Positions 33,601-41,186 of a DNA stretch of 64,000 bases are shown here, one piece after another. The DNA is from Strongylocentrotus droebachiensis (taxonomy: Eukaryota > Echinodermata > Echinoidea > Camarodonta > Strongylocentrotidae), in the NCBI GenBank assembly GCA_035222895.1, contig JAVYIG010001599.1, forward strand, positions 248,001-312,000. The letters are read 5' to 3'. The notes under the pieces were generated by a model that saw only the letters and a program-made list of their open reading frames with translations, was not told where the DNA came from and made no database searches. The first letter of the stretch is position 1; every line of letters begins with the position of its first letter. The position numbers and the translations under genes are program-made.

Positions 33601-34552
33601 AATATTAATGATTGACAATCTAAATGGCCACATAATCAATAAATTCGAAATGTCAGAGAATTTCAAGCTTCTTTGGAGGAGGAAAGGCTAAATCAGCTCG
33701 AAATCGCGGTGACGTCAAACCAGTAGTGCTTTTGTCTACGTTTTGAAGCCGACTCGGGGTTTTATTCTGACGGGGGAGTTTAAATGCATCCAAATTCGAG
33801 TTATTACTATTTTTATCATCGTTTTGCGTTTTATTGATTAAGGAAACGATGATGGAAACCTAAATTAATTGGTAAATTGATTTATAAATCAAAATGAAAA
33901 CACAATTAAGAACAATAAATGAAACATGACCGATTTCAGACAGTCTGAACTGGCCTGAACATTGACAGAAACCCAATTTTTTGTAGTTTGGAATAGACCA
34001 ATAAATGAGATCATTAATTATTATGTATGAGATACATACTGAAGTAAAAGCCCATATTCTTATCTTCCATATCTCACCGTAATTATGTTAGAAAGAGGAA
34101 GCACAATTTGTGCTTGACAAGGCGCAGGGATATTTGTCTAACTGCCTCTTCAGTTTCGTCAAACAAATGTGTAATGTACCTCCAAACGTTTGCAAATAGT
34201 TTTACCTGCTCAGTCGTGCCTGTTACTTCTGGCGAGGATATGATTTCCTATGGAATAACATAGTATGAGTTTTCCAATGATGTATATTTTTGAAAATGAT
34301 CAACTCGAAATAAATTCCTGTCTTTTGAAGGCCGTAATGTACAAAGATGTAGCACCCATTCAAATATTTTGGACGATTTGATTTCTGACACTTCCACTTC
34401 AGACTGTCGGGAATCGGTCGTGAGTAACATATTGTTAAAGCTTAGATATCATGAATGACGAGAATACTAGTTAACTGGTGATGTGCACATTCATTTGAAT
34501 AAGACTTACTCATTGAAACAAGACTACATGATCCATTGGCCCCCGTTATTAA
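6535..34552 (-). CDS. Copy B: mucin-stalk adhesion GPCR, N-terminal region to TM4 (15 exons)
   Basis: Exons in transcript order: 34510-34552, 32848-33138, 30993-32086, 30023-30071, 29495-29758, 28657-28817, 27662-27716, 26959-27063, 26015-26208, 25228-25271, 20754-20862, 16715-16821, 15493-15595, 7891-8026, 6535-6601. Phases agree at every join, giving 2822 nt open. Order of parts: Cys-containing module 1, mucin stalk of Thr-Thr-Gln pentapeptides, module 2, membrane-proximal GAIN-like part, GPS, TM1-TM4. The last exon still has a good donor (|gtaagt), but the exons it should join lie inverted at 3806-5836. Adding them gives exactly 1091 codons including the stop. A transcript from this strand would lack TM5-TM7. 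The 5' end, start codon and signal peptide were not found. Family role by homology: surface receptor with a self-cleaving extracellular region coupling to G proteins; no ligand can be inferred. Confidence 0.85.
6602..7890. other. TM3-TM4 intron of copy B
   Basis: Aligns over much of its length with 51344-53035 (for example 6850-7110 with 51895-52130). Contains a 12-bp G tract at about 6781 and (TG)n near 7620. Reading frames at 7148-7450 are not conserved as protein. Confidence 0.6.
7891..8026 (-). CDS. Copy B exon: TM3 to intracellular loop 2 and start of TM4
   Basis: gtaag| acceptor and |gtaggt donor; 136 nt, phase 0 to 1. Encodes AIAVTLHYLFTSALAWTMIE then GVFLYRTTTVGFKP, ending IGWLSLFAWG. 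HY-F and W-x-x-x-E-G-x-x-LY are the typical family TM3 signature. The acceptor lacks a strong pyrimidine tract. Confidence 0.85.
8324..8332. repeat. Left 9-bp target duplication of foldback element
   Basis: CTACCAGCC, repeated at 10660-10668 directly outside the other terminus. Confidence 0.75.
8333..10659. mobile_element. Foldback (TU-like) element with minisatellite termini
   Basis: The left arm (8338-8765) is a tandem array of 15-17-bp units such as GAGGACAATTACCCCCC. The right arm (about 10185-10652) is the reverse complement array. Outermost sequences match when inverted: AGGACAATTACCCCCTGGG then (C/T)AATCACCCCCCGGAAAAT. The ends are flanked by CTACCAGCC. The 1.4-kb centre has no recognisable transposase. 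Copy C lacks the element in the same intron. Foldback elements with inverted ends built from about 15-bp tandem units and short target duplications are known from sea urchins (TU family); similarity is structural only. Confidence 0.85.
10660..10668. repeat. Right 9-bp target duplication of foldback element
   Basis: CTACCAGCC, same orientation as 8324-8332. Confidence 0.75.
10800..11800. repeat. Tandem array, about 113-bp unit, 8-9 copies
   Basis: Each unit has GTCAGATGAGCATA, then TTATTTGTGACACTGGCAGG, then TTGGTGTGGGGTCCAGGG, then CGGAGCCCCCAGAAGCTCAG. Copies differ by point changes and small indels. Located in the TM2-TM3 intron of copy B only. Confidence 0.85.
11801..13214. other. Part of the TM2-TM3 intron shared with copy C
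   Basis: 11890-12060 and 12220-12290 align with about 53300-53660 ('gaaaatacttttgcacct.ggagatatcg', 'agacacgcctaatgct'). A G tract lies at 11889. The remainder, 12300-13214, is specific to B and shows no gene. Confidence 0.6.
13215..14800. repeat. Higher-order minisatellite with terminal inversion
   Basis: From about 13255 to 14485 a 71-bp monomer (GATGACGG(A/C)AAGAAAGAGAGT, then ATAAGAATGAATAAAGATAA) alternates with a monomer of roughly 62 bp (GACGGCAAGACATAGGGTAC, then ATAGATAGG and TAATAATAAT), giving a dimer period of about 132 bp. From about 14490 to 14780 only the first monomer occurs, in inverted orientation with a 71-72-bp period. Long hydrophobic frames on both strands are artefacts of the repeat. 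Confidence 0.9.
14801..15492. other. TM2-TM3 intron remainder with SINE tail scrap
   Basis: 15160-15230 and 15350-15490 align with 53690-53890 of copy C. Between them, 15228-15310 is a SINE 3'-end relic on the minus strand (GCGCTTAGATACG, TATATAGCG, AATAATAAT). Confidence 0.55.
15493..15595 (-). CDS. Copy B exon: intracellular loop 1 and TM2
   Basis: gaacag| and |gtaagt borders; 103 nt, phase 2 to 0. Encodes TWKLLNIQIHMNLAISTALG then QLLFMTMAEMTWSL; I-H-x-N-L is the typical family TM2 start. Confidence 0.88.
16715..16821 (-). CDS. Copy B exon: GPS-TM1 linker and TM1
   Basis: ttgcag| and |gtaagt borders; 107 nt, phase 0 to 2. Encodes PPQGIHAVIQSYLSRVMGAL then SVLSLTVAICIYFATG. Fully conserved in copy C at 54572-54678. 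Confidence 0.88.
16822..17360. other. GPS-TM1 intron, part shared with copy C
   Basis: Simple ATA/ATG repeats at 16855-16990, then sequence aligned with about 55340-55600. An open frame in copy C here (55352-55687) is broken in B by a stop, so it is not treated as an exon. Confidence 0.55.
17361..18729. mobile_element. 1355-bp TIR transposon with 7-bp target duplication
   Basis: The element proper spans 17368-18722. The left end CATGGACCTATTACGAATGG then ACATTCA and the inverted right end match over about 27 bp with one difference. CTATCAC flanks both sides (17361-17367, 18723-18729). Copy C has the empty site with one CTATCAC (near 55595), which proves insertion after the gene duplication. 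No transposase is recognised; a second element sits inside at 18027-18654. Confidence 0.88.
18022..18663. mobile_element. GTCCACACACA element, copy 1 (nested)
   Basis: TIR TGTCCACACACAA at 18027 and TTGTGTGTGGACA ending 18654. The terminal motif recurs inside in degenerate form (18101, 18158, 18432, 18550), next to repeats of CCCGAAACTCTATAACGA, AAGAATCATC.TATAAATTCC and ATCGCGAAACGGTAT. The second copy is at 60244-60869. No open frame looks like a transposase. Confidence 0.8.
18913..19103. mobile_element. Palindromic MITE, 191 bp
   Basis: Starts GGCCCAAATTCACAAAG and ends with the inverted CTTTGTGAATTTGGGCC. The arms continue inward (AACCTAGGTTT, GCGTCATATGACGC), so most of the element folds into one hairpin. 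Copy C lacks it at the matching site near 56285. Confidence 0.85.
19248..19424. mobile_element. Small MITE with 30-bp TIRs and telomere-like centre
   Basis: Inverted ends TTGGGAA(A)GATTTC.T(T)TTGCGACAGCCACC. Between them lie AT-rich sequence and GGGTTAGGGTTAGGGTTA-type repeats at about 19350-19385. Absent from copy C. Confidence 0.75.
19552..20395. mobile_element. TIR element filled with GGTCCG minisatellite
   Basis: Ends CAGTCCCATATA and TATATGGGACTG are inverted copies, each bordered by CTTAAGC (a possible 7-bp target duplication; the sequence is itself partly palindromic). Inside are two blocks (19580-19860 and 19990-20370) of degenerate units such as GGTCCGGGATGGTCCGTGTTGG, separated by about 120 bp of ordinary sequence. 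Several overlapping open frames here are artefacts. Confidence 0.8.
20396..20753. other. GPS-TM1 intron, GA-rich, shared with copy C
   Basis: 'ggctcgcgtcgtacttgt', 'ggtattcggcga.agtcgaca' and GAGA tracts align with 57065-57336. No exon other than the GPS exon that follows. Confidence 0.55.
20754..20862 (-). CDS. Copy B exon: GPS motif
   Basis: gtatacag| and |gtaagt borders; 109 nt, phase 2 to 0. Encodes SGVWSSIGMELVFANSSL then VRCRSNHLTSFAVLLSAK. W-S-S-x-G, C-x-x-N-H-L-T and F-A-V-L identify the GPCR proteolysis site. The cleavage tripeptide H-L-T is present, while two of the four usual cysteines are replaced (Met in GMELV, Ser in CRS). N-S-S is a potential N-glycosylation site. Confidence 0.92.
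20863..21371. other. Intron, non-coding
   Basis: Contains (GTGT) and poly-purine patches and AATAATAAT runs near 21295 and 21350; no exon seen. Confidence 0.5.
21372..21650 (-). mobile_element. tRNA-derived SINE, minus orientation
   Basis: The reverse strand begins AGGTGTCGTGGTCGAGTGGA (tRNA-like head with A box), then GGTCCGCGGTTCGTGTCCC (B box) and ATGTCCTTTGGCAAGACATT, the same order as the SINE at 54851. The 3' half is diverged. Confidence 0.8.
22760..23284. mobile_element. 513-bp MITE with TTCACACCG ends and 6-bp duplication
   Basis: The element proper is 22766-23278. Left end GGCTGTTCACACCG, inverted right end GGCGTTTTCACACCG, flanked by CTTTGA on both sides. The interior is rich in GCGCGGTCTAGCGCGCTAGA palindromes and GATAGCGCG motifs. 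An internal GGTGTGAACC at about 22964 suggests an older composite end. Confidence 0.82.
23285..24799. other. Intron between GPS exon and its upstream exon
   Basis: 23930-24300 aligns with about 57700-58050 of copy C. A SINE-like scrap (GGCGACTGGCTGGAATTCTC) is at 24426-24475. No exon. Confidence 0.5.
24800..24948. mobile_element. 149-bp MITE
   Basis: Ends GGACCTTGTTTCATACAACT and, inverted, GGGCCTCGTTTCATAAAACT followed by TTG..ATCAATA. Absent from copy C near 58480. A fragment of the same family is visible at about 34917-34975. Confidence 0.7.
25228..25271 (-). CDS. Copy B exon: first half of GPS
   Basis: ttttag| and |gtaagt borders; 44 nt, phase 0 to 2. Encodes GETSAVHCAYIANE plus Arg/Ser codon start. 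The Cys in HCAY corresponds to the first GPS cysteine (C-x-F/Y position). Confidence 0.85.
26015..26208 (-). CDS. Copy B exon: GAIN-like beta-rich segment
   Basis: attttag| and |gtgagt borders; 194 nt, phase 1 to 0. Encodes QVTFESIDPNDVVGGAINVL, later LHVISLVMIIDIEN and GSVVIDFAMDLT. The position directly before the GPS and the alternating hydrophobic strands fit GAIN subdomain B; this identification rests on position and pattern. Confidence 0.85.
26411..26911. repeat. 461-bp segment flanked by 40-bp direct repeats
   Basis: CAGAACGTAGTRAGAACTAG followed by TTTSGTGTGATGGGGG occurs at 26411-26450 and again at 26872-26911. The enclosed part has many short degenerate repeats of GAACTAGT, GAACGAG and GGACTG. 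It lies in an intron of copy B. Confidence 0.65.
26959..27063 (-). CDS. Copy B exon: membrane-proximal segment
   Basis: taatag| and |gtaagt borders; 105 nt, phase 1 to 1. Encodes CPRMTKYFVAGTSLGFELCG then ATFIIVSDLPNMVDG. The strict copy C counterpart is 62739-62843. No named domain recognised; three Cys. Confidence 0.8.
27662..27716 (-). CDS. Copy B exon: short Ser/Thr linker
   Basis: tatcag| and |gtagg borders; 55 nt, phase 0 to 1. Encodes RYGELSRASTPGSTVEKR-G. Counterpart in copy C at 63431-63485. Confidence 0.75.
28657..28817 (-). CDS. Copy B exon: end of module 2
   Basis: tcttttcag| and |gtgagt borders; 161 nt, phase 1 to 0. Encodes ELFTFSIQTNSLFTIDEDGL, then a Cys-containing stretch (EHCDNLYYESRPN, YPFNCSLLDES) with two N-x-S/T sites. 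Family unknown. The copy C counterpart would be just right of the window. Confidence 0.7.
29495..29758 (-). CDS. Copy B exon: extracellular module 2
   Basis: attccag| and T|gtaagc borders; 264 nt, phase 1 to 1. Encodes TLENCLPQVSLCSNPDFNSS, then SIIACSQLACEGALYEVLQM and VECLSGVGGAETISIEIEYT. Spacing of Cys (x-IxxC-S-x-x-AC-x-x-x-hydrophobic, then YSR-x-x-C) parallels the exon at 32848-33138, so the two are repeats of one module. I do not recognise the family. Confidence 0.78.
30023..30071 (-). CDS. Copy B exon: linker after mucin stalk
   Basis: gattag| and |gtaaga borders; 49 nt, phase 0 to 1. Encodes GTTVAVEGRCETFTIGG. Phase and Cys position match the exon at 34510-34552 that precedes module 1. 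Confidence 0.7.
30580..30680. repeat. Degenerate telomere-like GGTTAG repeats in intron
   Basis: 'cagggttaga', 'ggttaaggttagagtaaggttaagg', 'ggtttagggttaaggttag' and similar; not a functional telomere. Related scraps at 16380-16445 (as CCCTAA) and 40005-40030. Confidence 0.6.
30993..32086 (-). CDS. Copy B exon: end of module 1 and Thr-rich mucin stalk
   Basis: Single 1094-nt exon, phase 1 to 0 (|gtaagt donor; weak acceptor tgacgtag|). Begins SGGSLSTFEATFAGFTENAY, then about 55 residues with two Cys, then roughly 54 imperfect pentapeptides TTQxx (x mostly P, A, T, V). A seven-unit block (..TTQTV TTQPT..TTEPA) occurs twice in tandem. Such Thr/Pro/Gln tracts are expected to be heavily O-glycosylated, forming a rigid stalk between the two Cys modules. 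The antisense frame (V, C-rich) is a shadow. Confidence 0.85.
32470..32770 (-). mobile_element. tRNA-derived SINE, minus orientation
   Basis: On the minus strand: GGATTAGTGGATATGTCCC-like head, GGGGTTTGAATCC (B box), AAGTCCTATGGCAAGCCATT, GTACCCAGTAGGAAG, GGCGCCTTGTCAGG, ending with AGCGCTTAGAGACC and AT-rich (ATT)n. Diverged relative of the SINE at 54851. Confidence 0.72.
32848..33138 (-). CDS. Copy B exon: extracellular module 1
   Basis: attgcag| and G|gtaaaa borders; 291 nt, phase 1 to 1, fully open. Encodes TTGTPCSGLRIFGKCSSSVR, then NNIIQCSEKACTELAFFLLD and HYSRQFCLTLDTTYTQSTS. Same Cys layout as module 2. Unknown family. Confidence 0.78.
33476..33691 (+). other. Orphan plus-strand open frame, 71 codons
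   Basis: MDHLPNCDMFDDTSF.., later FVDKVKPGAQFEISFNMG and CTILMIDNLNGH, has a protein-like composition with alternating strands. No splice context or homologous partner in the window; could be a relic of a beta-sandwich domain or chance. Confidence 0.2.
34510..34552 (-). CDS. Copy B exon: linker before module 1 (most upstream exon found)
   Basis: ctgcag| and |gtaagt borders; 43 nt, phase 0 to 1, encoding LITGANGSCSLVSM. Phase and Cys placement match the linker at 30023-30071, and it joins in frame to the module 1 exon. Short, so evidence is modest. Confidence 0.5.
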
Positions 34553-36199
34553 CTGCAGAAAATTAGATACAAAAAGAATTGCCTTTACACTTAGTGGGAA
34601 AAAGCCCTGTCAATAATTGTCAGGAAATGACTTTCGCAGAAAAGAGAATGCGATCTATATCAATATATTTAGAATACCATTGCAAACCCCAGGCTGTTAG
34701 TCGACCCATTCAGATGATTTTTTGTATTATCTCTTTAACCAATTGATCAGGAGAACTTGATTATAATGAACAAAAGAACCAAACTCCGTGGTCTCGTATA
34801 CTAACTGTGACGTCCCGGGTTCGAACGCAAGTGTAAGCACTATTACTCTTTGGTAAGGCATAACCCAACGATTACATAATAATTCGTGATGTAGACCTTA
34901 ATATCAGTATATATCAGGGCCTCGTCTTATAAATTACGATTAATTGCAACTCATTTGCGATTGATATCAAACCCAACTAAAATAGATAGGATACTGCAAA
35001 CCTCTGAGTGAGTAAAGAACATGCGATTGATTCTGATCAACTGTTTTTTAAGATGGGGCCGAATTTCAATTAAAAAGGGTTCAATCGTGTAAACATTTCG
35101 GAGTAATAATCTTGAATGACGTAAACATTTCAGATGCTTGCAAAAAAAAATAGTTCAGGATTATTTATGCTCAGAAGTATAGAAAACTTAGTAAATGAAG
35201 AAACATTAAAAATGGTATACAATATGTAATATTTTCATTATATCTAAGTCATTGTGATCTTGTACGGGGTTATTGTTTGACACTCTTCAAAACTTAAAAA
35301 AACAGAGGTGCTCGTCTCATCAACCATAAACCTTGGTATTATTCACCGGCAACGGAAAACCTGGAATCTTTTAATTAGGAAACCCTCGCAGAAAGGAGAA
35401 TATAATTTTGCTGTAATAATGTATCTTTTTACGACAAAGCAAGTTCCCTCTGACATAGATTACAAGTTTTCACACCGAAAATGTGTCCATGACGCCCGTT
35501 AAAGTATTTCTTTAATTTAAAATTAATGCTCCAAAAACCGAGTCGGAAAAAGTACATTTATGTAAAGAGGTGGACAAGGAGGGAATTGTTTTCTGAGAAT
35601 ATTCAGAATGTTCCTCACATTGGTACATTCAAATTTACACTGGCAAATATAAAACACAAAAATTCCTAATTTTTGCTAATCGAATCGTGGAGTTATAGAA
35701 CAAAACGATCAGTAAAATATGTAATTGTGTTCACTGTATCACCTAAAATAAGGAAATATTTGCAAGAAGGAAACCATCGATAAAATCGAAAATAAAAAAA
35801 GCAAATTATCCTCCTATTCATTCATCATTTGATTTGGGCAATTCTTCTTGTTTTGTATCGGTAATTTACTTTCGAATTAGTTCTAACAGAGAACATTAGG
35901 GTACGCCGGGAATTTTGTATATATTTTATTTTGAAACTTTTAAATATAATTCGGAGCCATCACGTAGAGCCAAATCGTTAGTGGTTCGCTAAAAGATCGC
36001 TGATATTTGTTTAGTGGTTCACTTACTAAGTCGCTTTGAAGCCATTTTAAGATTTGTGTATTTTTTCCATTTATTTTGATTGTAAAAACAATAATAAACT
36101 GCTATATAACTGAACTCTGTTTGAATGTTTTGTATTTTTGTTTATATCATGTTAACTTAAATTTTGTAACTTTTTAAATATTTGTATTCCTTAAATTTT
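34553..36199. other. AT-rich stretch upstream of the last identified B exon
   Basis: A tRNA/SINE head scrap is at 34790-34835 (GACGTCCCGGGTTCGAACGC) and a MITE scrap at 34917-34975. Further 5' exons of copy B may lie here or beyond, but I see none. Confidence 0.5.
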
Positions 36200-37260
36200 C
36201 ATATTTTGCATAGGTCTCCATTATTCCCTTAAAAAATGTAAACGCTGCTTGATTGTATTCTGAAAGGCAAAACTTTTTCTAGCTCTATAACTGCAACAAA
36301 AAACATGACTTTCTTGAAGCATATTCACTTGTTTCTAAATAACCAATCAAAATAATGGTAATAACATTCTATATTTCTTTTAGAAGAAAAAAATTGAGTT
36401 TGAGTTTTTTTTCGGGTTACTGTATATAAAAAAACTGCTAAAATGTCTGGCCACATATTCGTTTCTTCAATAGATTATAGTTGCAAAGAAGATGCACAAA
36501 ATCAATGACCATTTGCATCTTGGTCCTCGATTTTTTTTAATTCAACAATATTCAATGGAAGCAGGTTCCTTTTAATAGCTCAGTCAAACCGCCCAAACTA
36601 CAAACCGAATAACAATTATTTATCACAATAAGCCCAATCTAGTTGATTCTCCTTAAAATATCATTGCTTTAAATGGGATATATAGATAAAACGGGTAGGA
36701 TTGAGAAAAAAGGAACGAAGTCGGAAAATGGGTTTTTATCAGTTTTTTGTCAGATTTTTCTTCTAGTGTGAATAAAGCTTACCATATTCCTTTTATTTTC
36801 ATTTCTGATGAGAAAACATGAATAAATAAAAAGGTCTCCATTATTTTCTTAAAAAATTTAAACGATGCAAGATTGCATTTTTGAAAGGCAAAACTTTTTT
36901 TTATTTAGCAATATAACATGTTTTTTAATAACCCAGGCTTGATAATTACCCGATTTTAAATCGGTTTCCCGATTAATTATTATTTATTTCTTAAACCAAT
37001 TTTACCCCTATTTTCCCGAATTTTCCTAATTTGTTCCTGATTTTTCCCCAATTTTCTTACTCAAAAGGGGAATGTTGTTAGATCCCTCCCCCCCCCCCGA
37101 ATCCCTTTCTTTTATCTTTTTCTCTTTTTTACTTAAGGGGGGATGTTTGAGGGGGAAAAACTTTCTTCTTTTTTTGGATAACCAATCAAAAGGATGGTAA
37201 GAAAATTCTATATTTCTTTGAGATTAAAGAATTTTTTTTTCTCAAACTACTGTATATTAA
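36200..37260. repeat. Diverged direct repeat pair
   Basis: 'aggtctccattatt.cttaaaaaat', 'gaaaggcaaaacttttt', 'ataaccaatcaaaa.atggtaa' and 'tactgtatat' occur in the same order at 36213-36450 and 36833-37275. The second copy has a 200-bp insertion rich in CCC/TTT (36940-37165). Confidence 0.65.
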
Positions 37261-37614
37261 AAGTGTCTCGCCACAAAACGTGTTGTTTAGTGTCCTCAAA
37301 TTCTTACTTAATCCTTAATTGGCGTACTTTAATGTTTGTATTAAGGGATGTGTTTGTCCGCAATACGTAGGATAAATTGTTATCCTTTAATTATCCTTTA
37401 AAATAAGAAATAATTTACGTGTAAACCCAAAACAAAAAATTTGGGTACTTACCACACTCAGAAATAATCCAAAAGTTATTAAATCACCAAGGTTCTGTCC
37501 ACGTTGGTTCTCCATATCAGCTCATGTAAAACTATAAATATTCCACCATTTAATTTATATAATGATGTGTTCCTAGAAGATTCTATTCCTGAACGATTAG
37601 CTTCAGTCATAAAT
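37261..37614. other. Non-coding spacer
   Basis: AT-rich, no exon or repeat recognised. Confidence 0.4.
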
Positions 37615-38465
37615 TAATATGCATTAGTATTGCAGCAGCGTAAACAAACTATTCTTATCTTGTCAATTTTTCCGATCGGAACACAAAAACACAGGCTCAA
37701 TGAATTCAGACAAGAAAAATATCAGAAGCAGAAACAAACAAAAAGATAAGCGAAATATCAATAAATTTCTTATGTGTTCACAACACTGCTCGGGAACATT
37801 GAAAAGCCATATTATTGCAGCAGCGTAATCAAACGATTTCTTCTATTGTCAATTTTTTTTGATTGGAACAAAAGATGCAAAAACGGGTCAATGCCCAATG
37901 AAATCAGACATGAAAAATATCAGAAGCAGAAACAAACAAAAAGATCAGCGGAATATCAATAAATTTCTTTTGTGTTCACAACACTGCTCGGGAACATTGA
38001 AAAGCCATATTATTGCAGCAGCGTAATCAAACGATTTCTTCTATTGTCAATTTTTTTTATTGGAACAAAAGATGCAAACACGAGTCAGCATCAAATGGAA
38101 TCAGACATGGAAAATATAAGAAGTAGAAACTAACAAAAGACCAGCGGGATATCAATAATTTGTTTCGGATCGAAAATAATTAAATTGTATTATTATTGCA
38201 GGTGCGCAAACGATGTCTTCTTTCGTCTAATAAAAGAACACAAAATGAGTCAGTGTCAAATGGATTCAGACATCAGAAATATAAGAAGCAGAAAGAAAAC
38301 AGAATATCGGCGGAATATCAATACATTTTTCCGATCGAAAATTATTTAAATGCATTATTACTGCAGCAGTGTAATCAAACGATACCTTCTAATGTCAATA
38401 AGAAGCAGAAACAAACAGAAAACTGGCGGAATATCAATACATTTAAAAACATAAATGGCGTGTCT
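37615..38465. repeat. Tandem repeat, about 199-bp unit, 4-5 copies
   Basis: Units contain TATTGCAGCAGCGTAATCAA, TTCT.TTGTCAATTTTT, CAGACATGAAAAATATCAGA and AGCGGAATATCAATA. The second and third copies are nearly identical (about 37773-37970 and 37972-38160); outer copies are diverged and shortened. Confidence 0.8.
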
Positions 38466-40329
38466 CCTTCAAAAGCTTGAATGTTGTGCAAATTGTTCTT
38501 TTAATTTCTCCTCAGAAGTAGACCACTTTCACGCTGAACAGCTATGCTGCGAGACGCTGAATATCTGGCTGTCACTCCCATTTCGGAGAAGTTATGAAAA
38601 ACATATATGATACGTGAGATGAAACTGCCAAGCAATTTTAAGAAGAAGAAATAAAAGATAGCTCCGAAGTATGTGGTATCAGACTCGATACTGAAGCTCA
38701 TGAGTTGGAAGACGAGTGTAAGGTGCTTTTCTACCAGTTTGCTTTGTCCACGTGACCTCCAGTGATTCGCCAATCGAAACGGTTTGAAACTCAAAACCTT
38801 GTTCACATACGCTCCGTGAACTAACGCGGCAAAATGAGTATATTGCGCTTCACACTTCAGCATTTCTTAACATCCAGATCAGTGAGCATGCATACGACTT
38901 TGTTGCGCGCATCTACCTCCTTTTTTTTACCCACTTGCCCTTCACTTGCAAAAACAATTACACACACACACGCGCGCGCACAACAAAAAAGAAGCAGAAG
39001 CCTCGCCGCGGTTTATCACCTTATCATCTGATATGTGAACGACCCTTGAGCGTTTATCATAACACTTTAATTGACAACGACTGACCGCGCCTCTTGAATT
39101 CAGTTCAATTATCACTCCGCCCCCTAACCCTCCATTTTAGCTAAAATAACCTTGTATGAGAGGTTGTTCCATTCCATTTTGATTTTCTCTACCCAAGCAC
39201 CAACATTGTGTATTTTAAATCTATTTTTAATTGTAATCTACTCTTCCCTTCTAGGTTATTGTTACTCCCCAATCCCGCTCTATTACTCATCTGACCCATC
39301 TTTCCTCGTCAACCTTAAACTCTCAAAGAATTATGTCAGATATCACAGCCCCCTCATTAAATATGTTTAATTGATAGTACAGCCATTCAATCAAACATAA
39401 TAAAATATGAGATGGAAACAAACAAGGTCTCGGCTGATGCTTTTCATAATTACAGTTAGATGTTAAAGAATAAAGAGAGCATTCTATTAATATCTTTTCC
39501 CTATAAAGTATGTATGGTGTGACATAACTCCATAGCAACCAGTAGAACAAGAGGGCACGCATCAGCGTATCTCAAGGAGAGCTAAACATTGCTTGTTAGT
39601 TCACCTCTCTTCTTTCTTTTTTTCCTTTCATTGCCAACAATTGTATTTACAATAAACTATCTTTTTATAATTCCACAATCATGAAACATTGAGGAATTGG
39701 CTCTCCTCCCTATATATATATATATATATATCATTCCTGTTTGTATTTTCCCTGATTTTTCTATCCAATCAGTGTTTAGAGTTGCAATCATGTCAAGCCT
39801 ACTTAAACGCGTTCTCTCTATATACTGTGCAGCACAATGTTAACGAGAAGTGAGTTTTGGTAAACAGATTGTAAAAATTAGAGATAATTTGTGAGCTTTC
39901 CCAATCTTTTGATTATCATAATTATGGACAAACATCATAGAACATTGCCCATGAAGAGAATTGTTTTTACCCACTCTTTTGAACCTCTCCTTTAAAGGGG
40001 TCGCGATTGGGGTTTAGGTTAGAGTTAAGTATAAGAATGCGTGTAATGGAGGAAACTTTGTTAATGTTGATATGAAGGTATACTGTACATTTTTAAACGA
40101 GTGTATCATTGTACTCCAAAAAAGCAAAGCTCATCTACATCTACAGCCACTCGTAAGCACTTCAATGTCATTAAAATCTTTCTTTTATTCTTCAACCATA
40201 TGGAGAGAGTGGGGCAAATGAGGACATAAAGATAAGATGGTGTTTATGCATGTAGGTGTATTTATTTTCGTGTGAGGCGTGTGTGGGCGGGAGTGTATGA
40301 GCGTGTGTTTAAAAGTGGGTGGGCTAGAG
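38466..40329. other. Intergenic, no gene recognised
   Basis: A 120-codon minus frame at 38501-38863 has a hydrophobic part but no splice or homology support. (TA)n at 39710-39730, (AC)n at 38960. Confidence 0.45.
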
Positions 40330-40627
40330 AGGGTGTCATGAGTTCGTTGGTGTGAGAGTATGTGATAGGGTGGGACTGTGTAACTTTAAACCTTCCTCTT
40401 CTGTTATTTTGATTATAAACTGTTACATGCAAGAACAAAAATGTAGAATCATGTATAATCTGAGATTTTGTCTATGTTGTTCATTGATTGATGTTATTCA
40501 TGAAGTGTCTTGTATCAACAATCTTGTGTTATAAATACTTAATATTGTGATAAATTCTTGTTATGTGAATTTCTTATTATGTGAATTTATGAGGAAGGAA
40601 ATAAAATATCATTAAAAAAAAAAAAAG
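40330..40627 (+). mobile_element. Poly(A)-ended retroposon-like 3' end
   Basis: AT-rich sequence ends AGGAAATAAAATATCATT followed by 13 A: a polyadenylation signal placed 10-15 bases before an A tail, as in an inserted transcript copy. The source and 5' limit are not visible. Confidence 0.4.
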
Positions 40628-40958
40628 TTTAAGAGTAAGAGAGAAGTCGAGGTTGAAATGTTGTCGTTTCTGGAAAATAATAAGCTTTACATAATTAATA
40701 CACGATAGCAATAATCTCACTTTTAATGGAAATAATTGACCGCATAGTATAATACAAAATCTCTTCCAAAACGTGGTGTCCCGAGACATGGCCTTATATT
40801 TCCATCTTGGTAAATATTTGTGGTAACCAGAACAAGCGTAATATAAAAATAAATAGAAAGATAGATTACCTTTCAACAAACAAATTGTCCACATTAACTT
40901 TGAAATCTGTATCTCCTGTATTTGTCTTTTAGAATTAAAAGAAATATATTTAATTACA

Positions 40959-41186
40959 GTGCTTCTACAATACGAAAGGCGCAGAGTCACCCGCTCTACT
41001 CCATCTATGCCTTCCAATGCCCTCACTTTGCGTGTTATTAAAACATGTACCCTTGACAAAAGTTTCATTCCACCTGCTGTCCGTCTATTGAACGCTCACC
41101 TGTCTGTATTGTGGAAACTATTTCAGGTAAAGGACCTCAAACTTTTAAATGTAAAGCACATGTATATGGATACCTTCTTAATGTGA
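40959..41186 (+). mobile_element. Possible LINE reverse-transcriptase C-terminal scrap
   Basis: The frame contains RRRVTRSTPS..LTLRVIKTCTLDKSFIPPAV then RLLNAHL. The pattern K-S-F-x-P-x-A-V-R-L-x-N resembles the end of non-LTR retrotransposon ORF2. No upstream catalytic motifs. Confidence 0.35.

Noticed and set aside
34206-34228. 23-bp candidate exon with AG and GT borders
   Set aside because: Including it breaks the phase between 34510-34552 and 32848-33138, which join correctly without it.
37615-38465. CRISPR-like regular array
   Set aside because: A eukaryotic 199-bp tandem repeat whose whole unit is repeated, with no unique spacers.
38501-38863. 120-codon minus frame with a hydrophobic stretch
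   Set aside because: No splice borders, no paralog, no motif; could be chance in AT-rich DNA.
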